A stretch of DNA of 15,767 nucleotides from Candidatus Poribacteria bacterium. Its GTDB lineage: Bacteria; Poribacteria; DTPJ01; WJIO01. The notes below the pieces were generated by a model. That model saw only the letters and a list, made by a program, of their open reading frames with translations. It ran no database searches and was not told the DNA's origin. Each line of letters begins with the position of its first letter. Positions within the stretch are counted from its first letter, which is position 1. Both the position numbers and the translations under genes were made by a program. This document shows, piece after piece, positions 1-6,607 of this stretch. The stretch is taken from NCBI GenBank assembly GCA_014730235.1, contig WJIO01000366.1, positions 1 to 15,767 on the forward strand. The letters run 5' to 3'.

Positions 1-132
1 AAGGGACGAAGCAGGGCCTGTTATTGCAAAAACAGCACCAATTTTGTAAACTTTTTCTTCCCGGGCGCAACCTGTAATGGATGCTGCGACGATAGACAAA
101 GCGAGGCACAATAGAATAATTTTTTTTAACAT
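1..132 (-). CDS. ABC-type solute-binding lipoprotein (branched-chain amino acid/LivJ type), 3' part beyond window
   Basis: Only the first 44 codons lie in the window. They encode a lipoprotein signal peptide: positive start MLKK, a hydrophobic stretch, then the lipobox SITGC with the lipidated Cys at residue 22. The mature part opens with EEKVYKIGAVFAITGPASSL, the usual first beta-strand and loop of Peripla_BP_6 binding proteins (LivJ/Leu-Ile-Val class). Such proteins capture amino acids or small amides outside the membrane and pass them to a LivHMGF permease; no permease gene is visible here. The ATG at 132 has a GGAGG seven bases upstream. The gene is last in the visible iorA-iorB-paaK-ACT series, 62 bp after the ACT gene, so it probably supplies the substrate of that pathway. 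The ligand cannot be read from this fragment. Confidence 0.8.
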   Translation of the reverse strand, partial: MLKKIILLCLALSIVAASITGCAREEKVYKIGAVFAITGPASSL

Positions 133-194
133 TTTCACCCCTCCCCAGAGTGTTTTTCTAAAAACGTGTGAAAAGAATATATTAGAATTGGAAA

Positions 195-626
195 TTAGAT
201 CCTATATACCTCCTCTCCACTCAGGATTTTTAAATTACTACCTTTGAGTATTTCAATAGCTTTGTTTGGATCCTCAAACCTGAAGATCATAATGGCATTT
301 TGCCCTGAGCTCTGGACAAAAGCATACATATATTCAACATCCATTTCCGCTTCCTTCAGTGGCGCAAGTATCCCGGCCAAACCACCGGGTTTGTCAGGAA
401 CTTCAACAGCAACCACGTCAGTTTCACTAAGGGTATAACCTGCGGTTTTCAAAACATCGGAAGCCTTATGGAAATCACTTACTATAACTCGGAGTATACC
501 AAAATCCGCTGTATCCGCCAACGATAAAGCACGAATATTTATGTTGTTGTCGGCCAGAATTTTGGTCACTTCCGCCAATCTGCCGGATTTGTTTTCCAGA
601 AATATGGAAATCTGTTTAACAGTCAC
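195..626 (-). CDS. Tandem ACT-domain amino-acid-binding protein
   Basis: This 143-residue protein consists of two ACT domains, about residues 4-65 and 70-140, and has no catalytic domain. The ACT signatures are visible as [19 protein letters not shown] at the N-terminus and [17 protein letters not shown] in the second half, each a strand followed by the Gly-rich loop that binds amino acids. It starts with GTG at 626, preceded by a near-perfect AGGAGGTGAT that overlaps the end of the paaK-like gene 16 bp upstream, so the two are probably translationally coupled. Stand-alone double-ACT proteins of this type often follow CoA ligase and indolepyruvate oxidoreductase genes. I infer that it senses an amino acid and modulates the pathway, but its binding partner and ligand are not shown by the sequence. 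Confidence 0.88.
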   Translation of the reverse strand: MTVKQISIFLENKSGRLAEVTKILADNNINIRALSLADTADFGILRVIVSDFHKASDVLKTAGYTLSETDVVAVEVPDKPGGLAGILAPLKEAEMDVEYMYAFVQSSGQNAIMIFRFEDPNKAIEILKGSNLKILSGEEVYRI

Positions 627-642
627 AGGATCACCTCCTGAC

Positions 643-1947
643 TTATTCTTTTTCTTTTCTCAGGTCTCTGACTCGCTTCGCTTTACCTTCGCTTCTTGCG
701 ATAGTTTTTGGCTCAACAAGCTGAACCTTTACAGAAATACCTAAAAGGCTTTCGATCTCGTCCTGTATTTTACCCTGTATAGCCTCTAGTTTTCTGACTT
801 CGTCGGAGAATATCTGTTCGTTTACCTCAACACGTAAAAGTAAATCATCCAGATGGCCCACGCGGTCAACCACGATCTCATAATGAGGCTCTACCTCTTC
901 TACGGCAACAAGCACGCTTTCAATCTGAGATGGGAAGACGTTTACACCGCGAATGATAAGCATGTCGTCAGTCCTGCCGGTGACACGTTTCATCCTTACT
1001 ATGGTTCTTCCGCATTTGCACTTCTCCGGATGCAGTGAAGTTATGTCTTTTGTGCGGAATCTGATAACCGGGAAAGCCTCTTTAGTCAAAGATGTTAATA
1101 CCAGTTCGCCGGTTTCACCATAAGGCAGCGGTTCGCCTGTTTCAGGATTAATGATCTCGGCCACGAAGTGGTCTTCAAATATATGCAGACCGTTCTTTTC
1201 TTCGCATTCAATGGAAACCCCGGGACCTATTACCTCTGTCAGACCATAAATATCCCTTGCATCAATGTTAAGCTTTTCCTCTATCTCGTCCCGCATGCTG
1301 TCAGACCAGGGCTCCGCGCCCAGTATACCTACACGCAGGGGGAGCTCTTTTATGTCCACACCCATTTCAGCAGCTACTTCAGCGATATAAAGCACGTATG
1401 AAGGCGTAGCTGTTAGTATGTTTGAACCGAAGTCCTGCATTATCATGACCTGACGCTTAGTGTTTCCACCGGAAGTAGGAACAACAGTTGCACCCAGCTT
1501 TTCTGCTCCATAGTGAACACCAAGACCGCCGGTAAAGAGACCATAACCGTAGCTGTTCTGGATTATATCATCTCTGGTAGCTGTTGCACAAACCAGTGTC
1601 CGGGCCATCAACTCAGCCCACATATCAATGTCTTTTCTGGTATATCCTGCAACTACAGGTTTACCTGTTGTGCCTGAAGATGAATGAATCCTTACTATGT
1701 CGCTCATGGGTTCAGCAAATAGATCGAAAGGATAGGATTCCCTAAGGTCGGCTTTTGTAATAAAGGGTAGCTTTGATATATCTTTGATAGTTCTAATATC
1801 GGTAGGTTTAACTCCGGCCTTATCGAAGGATTTTTTATAAAAAGGAATTTTGTCGTATACCTTGCGGATAACTGCTTGGAGTCTAGTCAACTGTAATTCT
1901 TCCAGGTCGTTTCTGGACATACTCTCATATTTTTCATTCCATATCAT
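643..1947 (-). CDS. paaK: Phenylacetate-CoA ligase family protein (AMP-forming)
   Basis: This enzyme of 434 residues joins an aryl acid such as phenylacetate to CoA at the cost of ATP, through an acyl-AMP. The AMP-binding P-loop SSSGTTGKP lies at about residues 89-97, followed by an [11 protein letters not shown] motif. The C-terminal lid has HPEKCKCGR and [20 protein letters not shown], both typical of PaaK. Length is normal for the family. An in-frame ATG at 1953 abuts the AGGAGG, so the ATG at 1947, six bases further on and beginning [10 protein letters not shown], is the better start. It lies 30 bp after iorB and 16 bp before the ACT gene. Beside IorAB it could activate the free aryl acid or, in reverse, act on the acyl-CoA made by IorAB. 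The family is clear; the acid used (phenyl-, indole- or hydroxyphenylacetate) is inferred. Confidence 0.9.
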   Translation of the reverse strand: MIWNEKYESMSRNDLEELQLTRLQAVIRKVYDKIPFYKKSFDKAGVKPTDIRTIKDISKLPFITKADLRESYPFDLFAEPMSDIVRIHSSSGTTGKPVVAGYTRKDIDMWAELMARTLVCATATRDDIIQNSYGYGLFTGGLGVHYGAEKLGATVVPTSGGNTKRQVMIMQDFGSNILTATPSYVLYIAEVAAEMGVDIKELPLRVGILGAEPWSDSMRDEIEEKLNIDARDIYGLTEVIGPGVSIECEEKNGLHIFEDHFVAEIINPETGEPLPYGETGELVLTSLTKEAFPVIRFRTKDITSLHPEKCKCGRTIVRMKRVTGRTDDMLIIRGVNVFPSQIESVLVAVEEVEPHYEIVVDRVGHLDDLLLRVEVNEQIFSDEVRKLEAIQGKIQDEIESLLGISVKVQLVEPKTIARSEGKAKRVRDLRKEKE

Positions 1948-1977
1948 CAGCATCCTCCTATTGTTTTCAGGAATTCT

Positions 1978-2559
1978 TTATTTTATAATATCCAATCCCA
2001 TCTGGAAAGACTTCATATTTGCCTCAATAGCTCGTTCCGGAACTCTCATTCTGATTACGTCTATCCAGATATCCGCGGGAATATTGAGCAATTTGGACGC
2101 TGCACCCAGCATGGCCGTATTGGCAGTTCTAATGTTACCTGATTCCTTTGCAATATTCAGGGCATCTATAAAAATTACCGATTTGTATTTACTGGTTAGC
2201 TTATCTTCAATATTTTCCGGATATTTTGCAGTCCCATTTATGACGGTGCTGGGATTAATCTGTTGACGGTTAACGATTATATTGCCATCTTCTTTCACAA
2301 AATCAGCCATTCGCAAAGCTTCTAGTTTTTCAAAGGCCAATAACAGATCACATTCACCCTTTATAACCAGTGGTGAATATATCTTCTCACCAAAGCGAAT
2401 GTGGCTGTTTACGCTACCTCCTCGCTGAGACATACCGTGAATTTCGCTCTTCTTTACATCATGACCGGCCTGAGCTGCCGCCTCAGATATTATCTCGCTG
2501 GCTGTAAGTATTCCCTGTCCGCCAACACCGGTAAGTATTAAATTTGTTACTTTATCCAA
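1978..2559 (-). CDS. iorB: Indolepyruvate ferredoxin oxidoreductase, beta subunit
   Basis: This 193-residue protein is the small (POR gamma-like) subunit of the TPP enzyme that oxidatively decarboxylates arylpyruvates to arylacetyl-CoA and reduces ferredoxin. The family marks are GVGGQGI at residues 11-17 and IHGMSQRGGSVNSHIRFG at about 40-57, plus a late PADIWIDVIRMRVPERAIEAN segment. It starts with TTG at 2559, with AAGGAG eight bases upstream; no better ATG is available. It works with IorA, encoded upstream on the same strand, but the two are separated by 245 bp holding an inverted-repeat element and a palindrome, whereas iorA and iorB are usually closely spaced. Downstream it leads into the paaK-like gene after 30 bp. 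Confidence 0.93.
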   Translation of the reverse strand: MDKVTNLILTGVGGQGILTASEIISEAAAQAGHDVKKSEIHGMSQRGGSVNSHIRFGEKIYSPLVIKGECDLLLAFEKLEALRMADFVKEDGNIIVNRQQINPSTVINGTAKYPENIEDKLTSKYKSVIFIDALNIAKESGNIRTANTAMLGAASKLLNIPADIWIDVIRMRVPERAIEANMKSFQMGLDIIK

Positions 2560-2640
2560 GAGTCTGACTCCTTAAAACAATATATAAAATTATGGTTCTT
2601 CCGGGTTTAGTATAGTTACAATTGAAAATTCCCTCAGCTT

Positions 2641-2710
2641 GTCATTCTTGCGAAAGCAGGTATCCTGTCTTTATTCGGATCTACTGGATACCTGCTTTCG
2701 CAGGAATGAC
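2641..2710. repeat. 70-bp inverted-repeat element (MITE-like), copy 1
   Basis: Arms at 2641-2665 and 2686-2710 match in 24 of 25 positions when one is reversed, with a 20-base spacer. Outer ends read GTCATTC and GAATGAC. Each arm itself holds a short palindromic unit of the form ATTC(C/T)TGC-N4-GCAGG(A/T)AT, reminiscent of the dRS3-type ATTCCC-N8-GGGAAT units of Neisseria; this is a resemblance, not an identification. A related copy lies at 8740-8814. It carries no gene. Because it lies between iorA and iorB it would form a strong hairpin in an iorAB transcript. Confidence 0.85.
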
Positions 2711-2771
2711 AGCGTAAAGAAGTTTCTTATCTTTACCACACTGAATCCGGAAGAGCCAAAATTATTTTGTA

Positions 2772-2793
2772 TTGACATGGCATGCCGTGTCAA
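2772..2793. promoter_or_regulatory. Palindrome with TTGACA on both strands, possible promoter/operator
   Basis: TTGACATGG and CCGTGTCAA flank a CATG centre, giving a near-perfect palindrome with one wobble pair, 12 bp past the iorA stop. Each arm carries TTGACA. On the plus strand it is followed 16 bases later by TATATT (2794-2799), one base off the -10 consensus and pointing antisense into iorA. On the minus strand TTGACA is followed 16 bases later by TACAAA, four of six, pointing towards iorB. It could be a separate iorB promoter with an operator, an antisense promoter, or merely a post-iorA hairpin. No T-run follows, so it is not a classical terminator. Confidence 0.4.
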
Positions 2794-2804
2794 TATATTT
2801 ATAT

Positions 2805-4559
2805 CTAAACGCTTATGCTTATAATTGCCTTTGATTTGCAGACATCGGCACAAACCATACATCCACTGCATAGCATAGAATCAATTTTAACTTTTTTATT
2901 ATCAGATGAAATGACGGATATAGCCGGACAGCCTAAACGCAGACAAAGCTGGCATCCTATACAGGAGGCCAGATCAACTTCGGCGATTTGAGTTCTCTTT
3001 TCCCGTCTTAGTAGCAGACACGGCTGATTTGTAACTATAACGGACAGTTCATCTGAATTTACAGCTTTATCTATGGCTTTATCCAGAGCTTCCAGATCGT
3101 AGGGATTAACTACTTCGGTATTTTCCACCCCCAGGGCTTTCGCAAGTTTTATAAAGTCAGTTCGCTTGGTTTCTTCGCCCATCAATGTTACGCCTGTTCC
3201 TGGATGCTCTTGCCTTCCGGTCATGGCTGTTGTATCGTTATCCAGTATTATTACAGTTCCTCTGGATTTGTTGTAAACCATATCCACAAGACCTGTTATA
3301 CCTGAATGAACAAAAGTAGAATCACCAATTACAGCTACCACGTTGTCACTTCTGCCAGTGGCTTTTTCGATACCCAAAGCCGATCCAACGCTGGCTCCCA
3401 TACACACGCATGTATCCATTGTTTCCAGGGGTGGTAAAACACCGAGAGTATAACATCCAATATCACCGGTTACAGTAAGCTTTTTCCTTTTAAGGGTGTA
3501 AAAGACGCTTCTGTGAGGACAACCAGCGCACATGGCCGGAGGACGGGCTGGTAGGTTCATCTTTTCTGATGGAGTGGGATGTATTATCTTCATATCTTCC
3601 ACTTTATTCTGGAAAAATTCTGCCAGATAGTCGGGTGAAAGTTCCCCGGTTAGTTTACCTACCCCTTGAACGGATATACCCATCTGCAATATCTGATCTT
3701 CAAGGAAAGGATCTAGCTCTTCTACTACAAAAAGTTTTTCAACCTTGCCAGCAAAATCCCTTATCATATCCTTTGGAATAGGATTAGTCATTCCCAGTTT
3801 TAATACAGAAGCTTCAGGTAGCACTTCTTGGCAGTATTGATAAGATATACCACTGGTTATAATGCCTATTTTGGGGTTTTTAATTTCCATCTTCTGGATG
3901 GGTATTTCTTCTGAAAATTCTTTCAGCTTCTTAAGACGGTCCTCTACAACCACATGACGCAGACGACCATGAGCAGGTATCATAACAAATTTTCTGGGTT
4001 CTTTTACAAATTCCAACGGTATTTCTGATTCAACTCTATCTTCCATTTCCACCAGGGACTTGGAATGAGCTATACGCGTTGTGATCCTGACTATTATAGG
4101 GGTATCATACTGTTCGCTTATACTGAAACCCATTTTCACAAATTCTTTGGCTTCTTGACTGTCGCTGGGTTCCAGCATAGGGATTTTTGCAAATTTAGCG
4201 TAATTTCGGTTATCCTGTTCATTTTGTGAACTGTGCATGCCGGGATCACCAGCACAAAGTAGCACAAAACCGCCTTTTACACCAGTGTAAGACATAGTAA
4301 ACAATGGATCAGCAGCTACGTTTACTCCTACATGCTTCATAGTCACCAAAACTCTGGCGCCTGCAAAGGATGCACCTACACCGACTTCAAAGGCTACCTT
4401 TTCATTTGGTGACCATTCGGCGTAAATTTCGGGATATTCTGCTGCTACGGTTTCAAGTATTTCTGTGCTAGGGGTTCCGGGATATGCACTGGCTACAATC
4501 ACGCCGCTTTCATAAGCCCCGCGAGCAACGGCTTCGTTACCTGAAAGGAGTTTCTTCAT
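2805..4559 (-). CDS. iorA: Indolepyruvate ferredoxin oxidoreductase, alpha subunit
   Basis: This is the 584-residue catalytic subunit of IorAB, which converts an arylpyruvate plus CoA to arylacetyl-CoA and CO2 while reducing ferredoxin. The N-terminal pyrimidine domain has SAYPGTPSTEI at about 24-34. The TPP domain has CAGCPHR (344-350), GDIGCYTLG (365-373), GDSTFVHSG (412-420) and NDTTAMTGRQEHPG (441-454). The C-terminus carries a ferredoxin-like domain with two [4Fe-4S] motifs: C533, C536, C539, C544 followed by Pro, and C564, C567, C570, C574. Length and domain order match the family. The ATG at 4559 has AAGGA about ten bases upstream and AT-rich DNA before it, so it is probably first in the operon. 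Iron-sulfur clusters and ferredoxin use point to an anaerobic cytoplasmic pathway. The exact 2-oxoacid is inferred from family knowledge. Confidence 0.95.
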   Translation of the reverse strand: MKKLLSGNEAVARGAYESGVIVASAYPGTPSTEILETVAAEYPEIYAEWSPNEKVAFEVGVGASFAGARVLVTMKHVGVNVAADPLFTMSYTGVKGGFVLLCAGDPGMHSSQNEQDNRNYAKFAKIPMLEPSDSQEAKEFVKMGFSISEQYDTPIIVRITTRIAHSKSLVEMEDRVESEIPLEFVKEPRKFVMIPAHGRLRHVVVEDRLKKLKEFSEEIPIQKMEIKNPKIGIITSGISYQYCQEVLPEASVLKLGMTNPIPKDMIRDFAGKVEKLFVVEELDPFLEDQILQMGISVQGVGKLTGELSPDYLAEFFQNKVEDMKIIHPTPSEKMNLPARPPAMCAGCPHRSVFYTLKRKKLTVTGDIGCYTLGVLPPLETMDTCVCMGASVGSALGIEKATGRSDNVVAVIGDSTFVHSGITGLVDMVYNKSRGTVIILDNDTTAMTGRQEHPGTGVTLMGEETKRTDFIKLAKALGVENTEVVNPYDLEALDKAIDKAVNSDELSVIVTNQPCLLLRREKRTQIAEVDLASCIGCQLCLRLGCPAISVISSDNKKVKIDSMLCSGCMVCADVCKSKAIISISV

Positions 4560-4681
4560 TCTGAATTGTCCTTATAATTTTTATATGTATTTATAATATA
4601 GTATATATGGAATGGTGTTGATATAAGGAAGTTTAATAAAAGATTTTAAATCTTCCAATCATGCTGAAAATCCACATCAAT

Positions 4682-4700
4682 CCCACTTTAGAAAGGTGGG
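4682..4700 (-). terminator. Weak hairpin between the TPR gene and iorA
   Basis: CCCACTTT and AAGGTGGG form an eight-pair stem around a three-base loop, with one imperfect pair, 46 bp past the TPR stop. A second AT-rich 15-base palindrome at 4640-4654 is followed on the minus strand by TTATT. Either could end the TPR transcript ahead of the iorA promoter region. Neither has a full GC stem plus U-run, so this is a tentative call. Confidence 0.28.
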
Positions 4701-4745
4701 AAATAAGATTCTCTTTTCAAAATTTCTCTAATCAGCAACATTCCC

Positions 4746-5840
4746 CTATGACTTTTCCACAGAATTTATCCAGTCAATTCGGGACTGGCTTTTTTCATAG
4801 AGATCGGTTCCTGGAATAAAGTCAAAATCAACTGACCTTTGATAATATCTTAAAGCACTTTCCCAATTTCCCTCTTCTTGATATTTCTTACCTGTGCGTA
4901 TATTATTTATTATAGTGGATGACAATTTTTCATATTCCTGCAAAGCTCTGGCTGCTTCTGAAGCATTTTGCTGACTCCAGTTTTCCTTCTGTGAGTAGAT
5001 TATTCTATCATATATTTCCAGGGCTTCCAACCACTGTTTTTGGGATTCCTTTTGACCTGCAAGTTTAATCAAGTTATCATAAGAGGAATTTTTACCGGCA
5101 ACAGATTCGTATTTTGATATTACATCTTTTGCCTTTTGGACAGAAGACATTGCCTTTGCCTGAATGGCTGATTCCACATTCCACTTGAATCTATCCGCTA
5201 TGAATTTATATGATTCCAGAGCTTTGTCCCATTCTCCCAGATTTTCATAGCATCTTCCTTTATCAATATAAGCCAACAGGTTAATATAGGATTCGGGATT
5301 TCTGGATAGTTTTTCATATTGCTGAATAGCTTTTCTCAAGTTATCAGATCCATCGAGTTGTTCATAACATTGACCAATGGCCCTTTGAGAGTATGGAGCA
5401 AAGACACTGTCAGAATATTTTTTAACTATTTTCTGAAAATCCGATATAGCTTCATTATATCTACCCAGATAATATGAACTTTTGGCAGAATAAAACAAAG
5501 CTTCTGTGATGGTGTGATCGTGTCCACCAACTTTGGGTATTTCCTGAAGTTTGATCCTGGCTTCTTCAAACTCTTCCTTTGTAGATTCGGTAATACCATC
5601 TTCACTTAACGCTGTTTCAGCATTAGAATATATTTCTCTGGCCTCAGTTAGAAGCCTGGCCGCTTTTTCATTTTTCCCTGTTATATAGTTGCTATAGAGT
5701 GCTATTGCGGCAATGATAACAATCACTCCAGCGATCACAGCTATTATTTTCTGCCAATTTTCACTAATAAACGCAGAAATACGTGCCGTTGTGGAAATAA
5801 GCTTATCTTCTTTAAGTTGATTTTTTGTTACCCTTACCAT
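4746..5840 (-). CDS. Membrane-anchored tetratricopeptide repeat protein
   Basis: This 364-residue protein has a short basic N-terminal segment, one membrane segment at about residues 32-50 (IIAVIAGVIVIIAAIALYS), and a long helical region outside the membrane. TPR-like helix pairs are visible, for example ALFYSAKSSYYLGRYNEAI, then AYIDKGRCYENLGEWDKALE and GKKYQEEGNWESALRYYQRS. The layout resembles the YfgM/PF09976 class of single-pass TPR proteins, which act as chaperone-like adaptors at the cell envelope, but I would not name it beyond that. GAGGTGAT lies directly before the ATG at 5840. It stands alone between hairpins, 190 bp after the FmdB gene. Its partner and role are not shown by the sequence. 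Confidence 0.82.
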   Translation of the reverse strand: MVRVTKNQLKEDKLISTTARISAFISENWQKIIAVIAGVIVIIAAIALYSNYITGKNEKAARLLTEAREIYSNAETALSEDGITESTKEEFEEARIKLQEIPKVGGHDHTITEALFYSAKSSYYLGRYNEAISDFQKIVKKYSDSVFAPYSQRAIGQCYEQLDGSDNLRKAIQQYEKLSRNPESYINLLAYIDKGRCYENLGEWDKALESYKFIADRFKWNVESAIQAKAMSSVQKAKDVISKYESVAGKNSSYDNLIKLAGQKESQKQWLEALEIYDRIIYSQKENWSQQNASEAARALQEYEKLSSTIINNIRTGKKYQEEGNWESALRYYQRSVDFDFIPGTDLYEKSQSRIDWINSVEKS

Positions 5841-6030
5841 ATCACCTCTGCCTTTTCCTAAAATATTTTATGCAATGGTAGATATACAAGTGGCTGGTGC
5901 GGAGTCGAATTACTGTATTCCCGGAGCAAACTGAAATGAGTTTGCAGCTTTTCCAAAACGTAAGGTGAGGTATATTCCGAAAAGAGATGAATGGAGAGAG
6001 GTACTGAACGCATATTATCAGATACCCTTA

Positions 6031-6267
6031 TCATTTAGAACAAGTTCTACAGCTAGTTGCACTACAAGATGCACAACTGGATTTACTGCTGAAATATTGC
6101 TCATTATTTCTGGCACTTCCTGATGCCATAGCAAAGACTGACATTAGGCGTTCCACTTTTGGATTTTCACACTCAGGACAGGAAACAGAATCGGCTTCAC
6201 TAAAAGAACGACAGAGTTCCTCAAATCTTTTATTGCAATTTATACAATGGAATTCATAAACCGGCAT
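6031..6267 (-). CDS. FmdB family zinc-ribbon protein
   Basis: This 78-residue protein begins MPVYEFHCINC, the standard opening of FmdB-type regulatory proteins. A zinc ribbon is formed by C8, C11, C30 and C33. A Ser/Asn-rich linker leads to a C-terminal pair of CxxC motifs at C65/C68 and C73/C76, also common in the family. A TTG one codon upstream is possible, but the ATG at 6267 matches family starts. The ribosome site is poor. It lies downstream of tRNA-Gly on the same strand with no clear terminator between, so it may share that transcript. FmdB proteins are thought to be small regulators (named from formamidase regulation), yet the function of most members is unknown. Confidence 0.88.
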   Translation of the reverse strand: MPVYEFHCINCNKRFEELCRSFSEADSVSCPECENPKVERLMSVFAMASGSARNNEQYFSSKSSCASCSATSCRTCSK

Positions 6268-6384
6268 CAAAAATCACTCATAGAGGAATTTTTTAATAAA
6301 AAATTGAGCTTTGTCCATCTACATCTAAAAGACGAGGTAGAAAAGCCCACGTTCTAGCACAGCCAACTACACCAATAAATAACA

Positions 6385-6460
6385 TGGAGCGGGCAACGGG
6401 GCTCGAACCCGCGACATTCAGCTTGGGAAGCTGACACTCTACCAACTGAGCTACGCCCGC
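6385..6460 (-). tRNA. tRNA-Gly (anticodon CCC)
   Basis: The 76-base cloverleaf folds completely. The acceptor stem GCGGGCG pairs with TGCCCGC with one G-U pair; the D arm starts TAGCTCAGTTGG. The anticodon stem TCAGC/GCTGA closes a seven-base loop TTCCCAA with anticodon CCC, which reads GGG. The T arm has GCGGG-TTCGAGC-CCCGT. The discriminator base is T, as usual for bacterial glycine tRNAs, and the CCA end is encoded. A perfect promoter precedes it at 6479-6507. Confidence 0.97.
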
Positions 6461-6478
6461 GCCCAAATTAACGTATAT

Positions 6479-6507
6479 ATTATACAGACAAGCCAAGTCC
6501 ATGTCAA
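6479..6507 (-). promoter_or_regulatory. Consensus sigma-70 promoter of tRNA-Gly
   Basis: On the minus strand TTGACA (6507-6502) is separated by exactly 17 bases from TATAAT (6484-6479). Both boxes are perfect. Transcription would begin some 7 bases further on, leaving about a 12-base leader before the tRNA 5' end at 6460. This also indicates that the host uses an ordinary housekeeping sigma-factor consensus. Confidence 0.92.
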
Positions 6508-6607
6508 GCGATTTTCTGCTTTATTCCGTAATGACAAAAAACGGCTGTATTTATGTGCTTAAATATTACATATTATTGAAAATTCTGAAGTAACAAAACT
6601 GTAAAAT

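Noticed and set aside
2639-2871. Open frames on both strands giving SFLRKQVS-like peptides
   Set aside because: They translate the inverted-repeat element and flanking spacer; no ribosome site and no domain.
5891-5910. Minus-strand TTCGACTCCGCACC resembling a tRNA 3' part
   Set aside because: No T-stem, anticodon arm or acceptor partner can be found around it.
5926-5945. GCAAACT/AGTTTGC hairpin after the FmdB gene
   Set aside because: Only seven pairs, 85 bases past the stop and without a U-run, so too weak to call a terminator.
6287-6305. AATTTTTT/AAAAAATT hairpin between tRNA-Gly and the FmdB gene
   Set aside because: The stem has no GC pair and arises easily by chance in AT-rich DNA.
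6293-6502. A 69-codon open frame on the minus strand
   Set aside because: It reads through tRNA-Gly; the GVAQLVE...AGSSPVARS pattern is the usual false translation of a tRNA.
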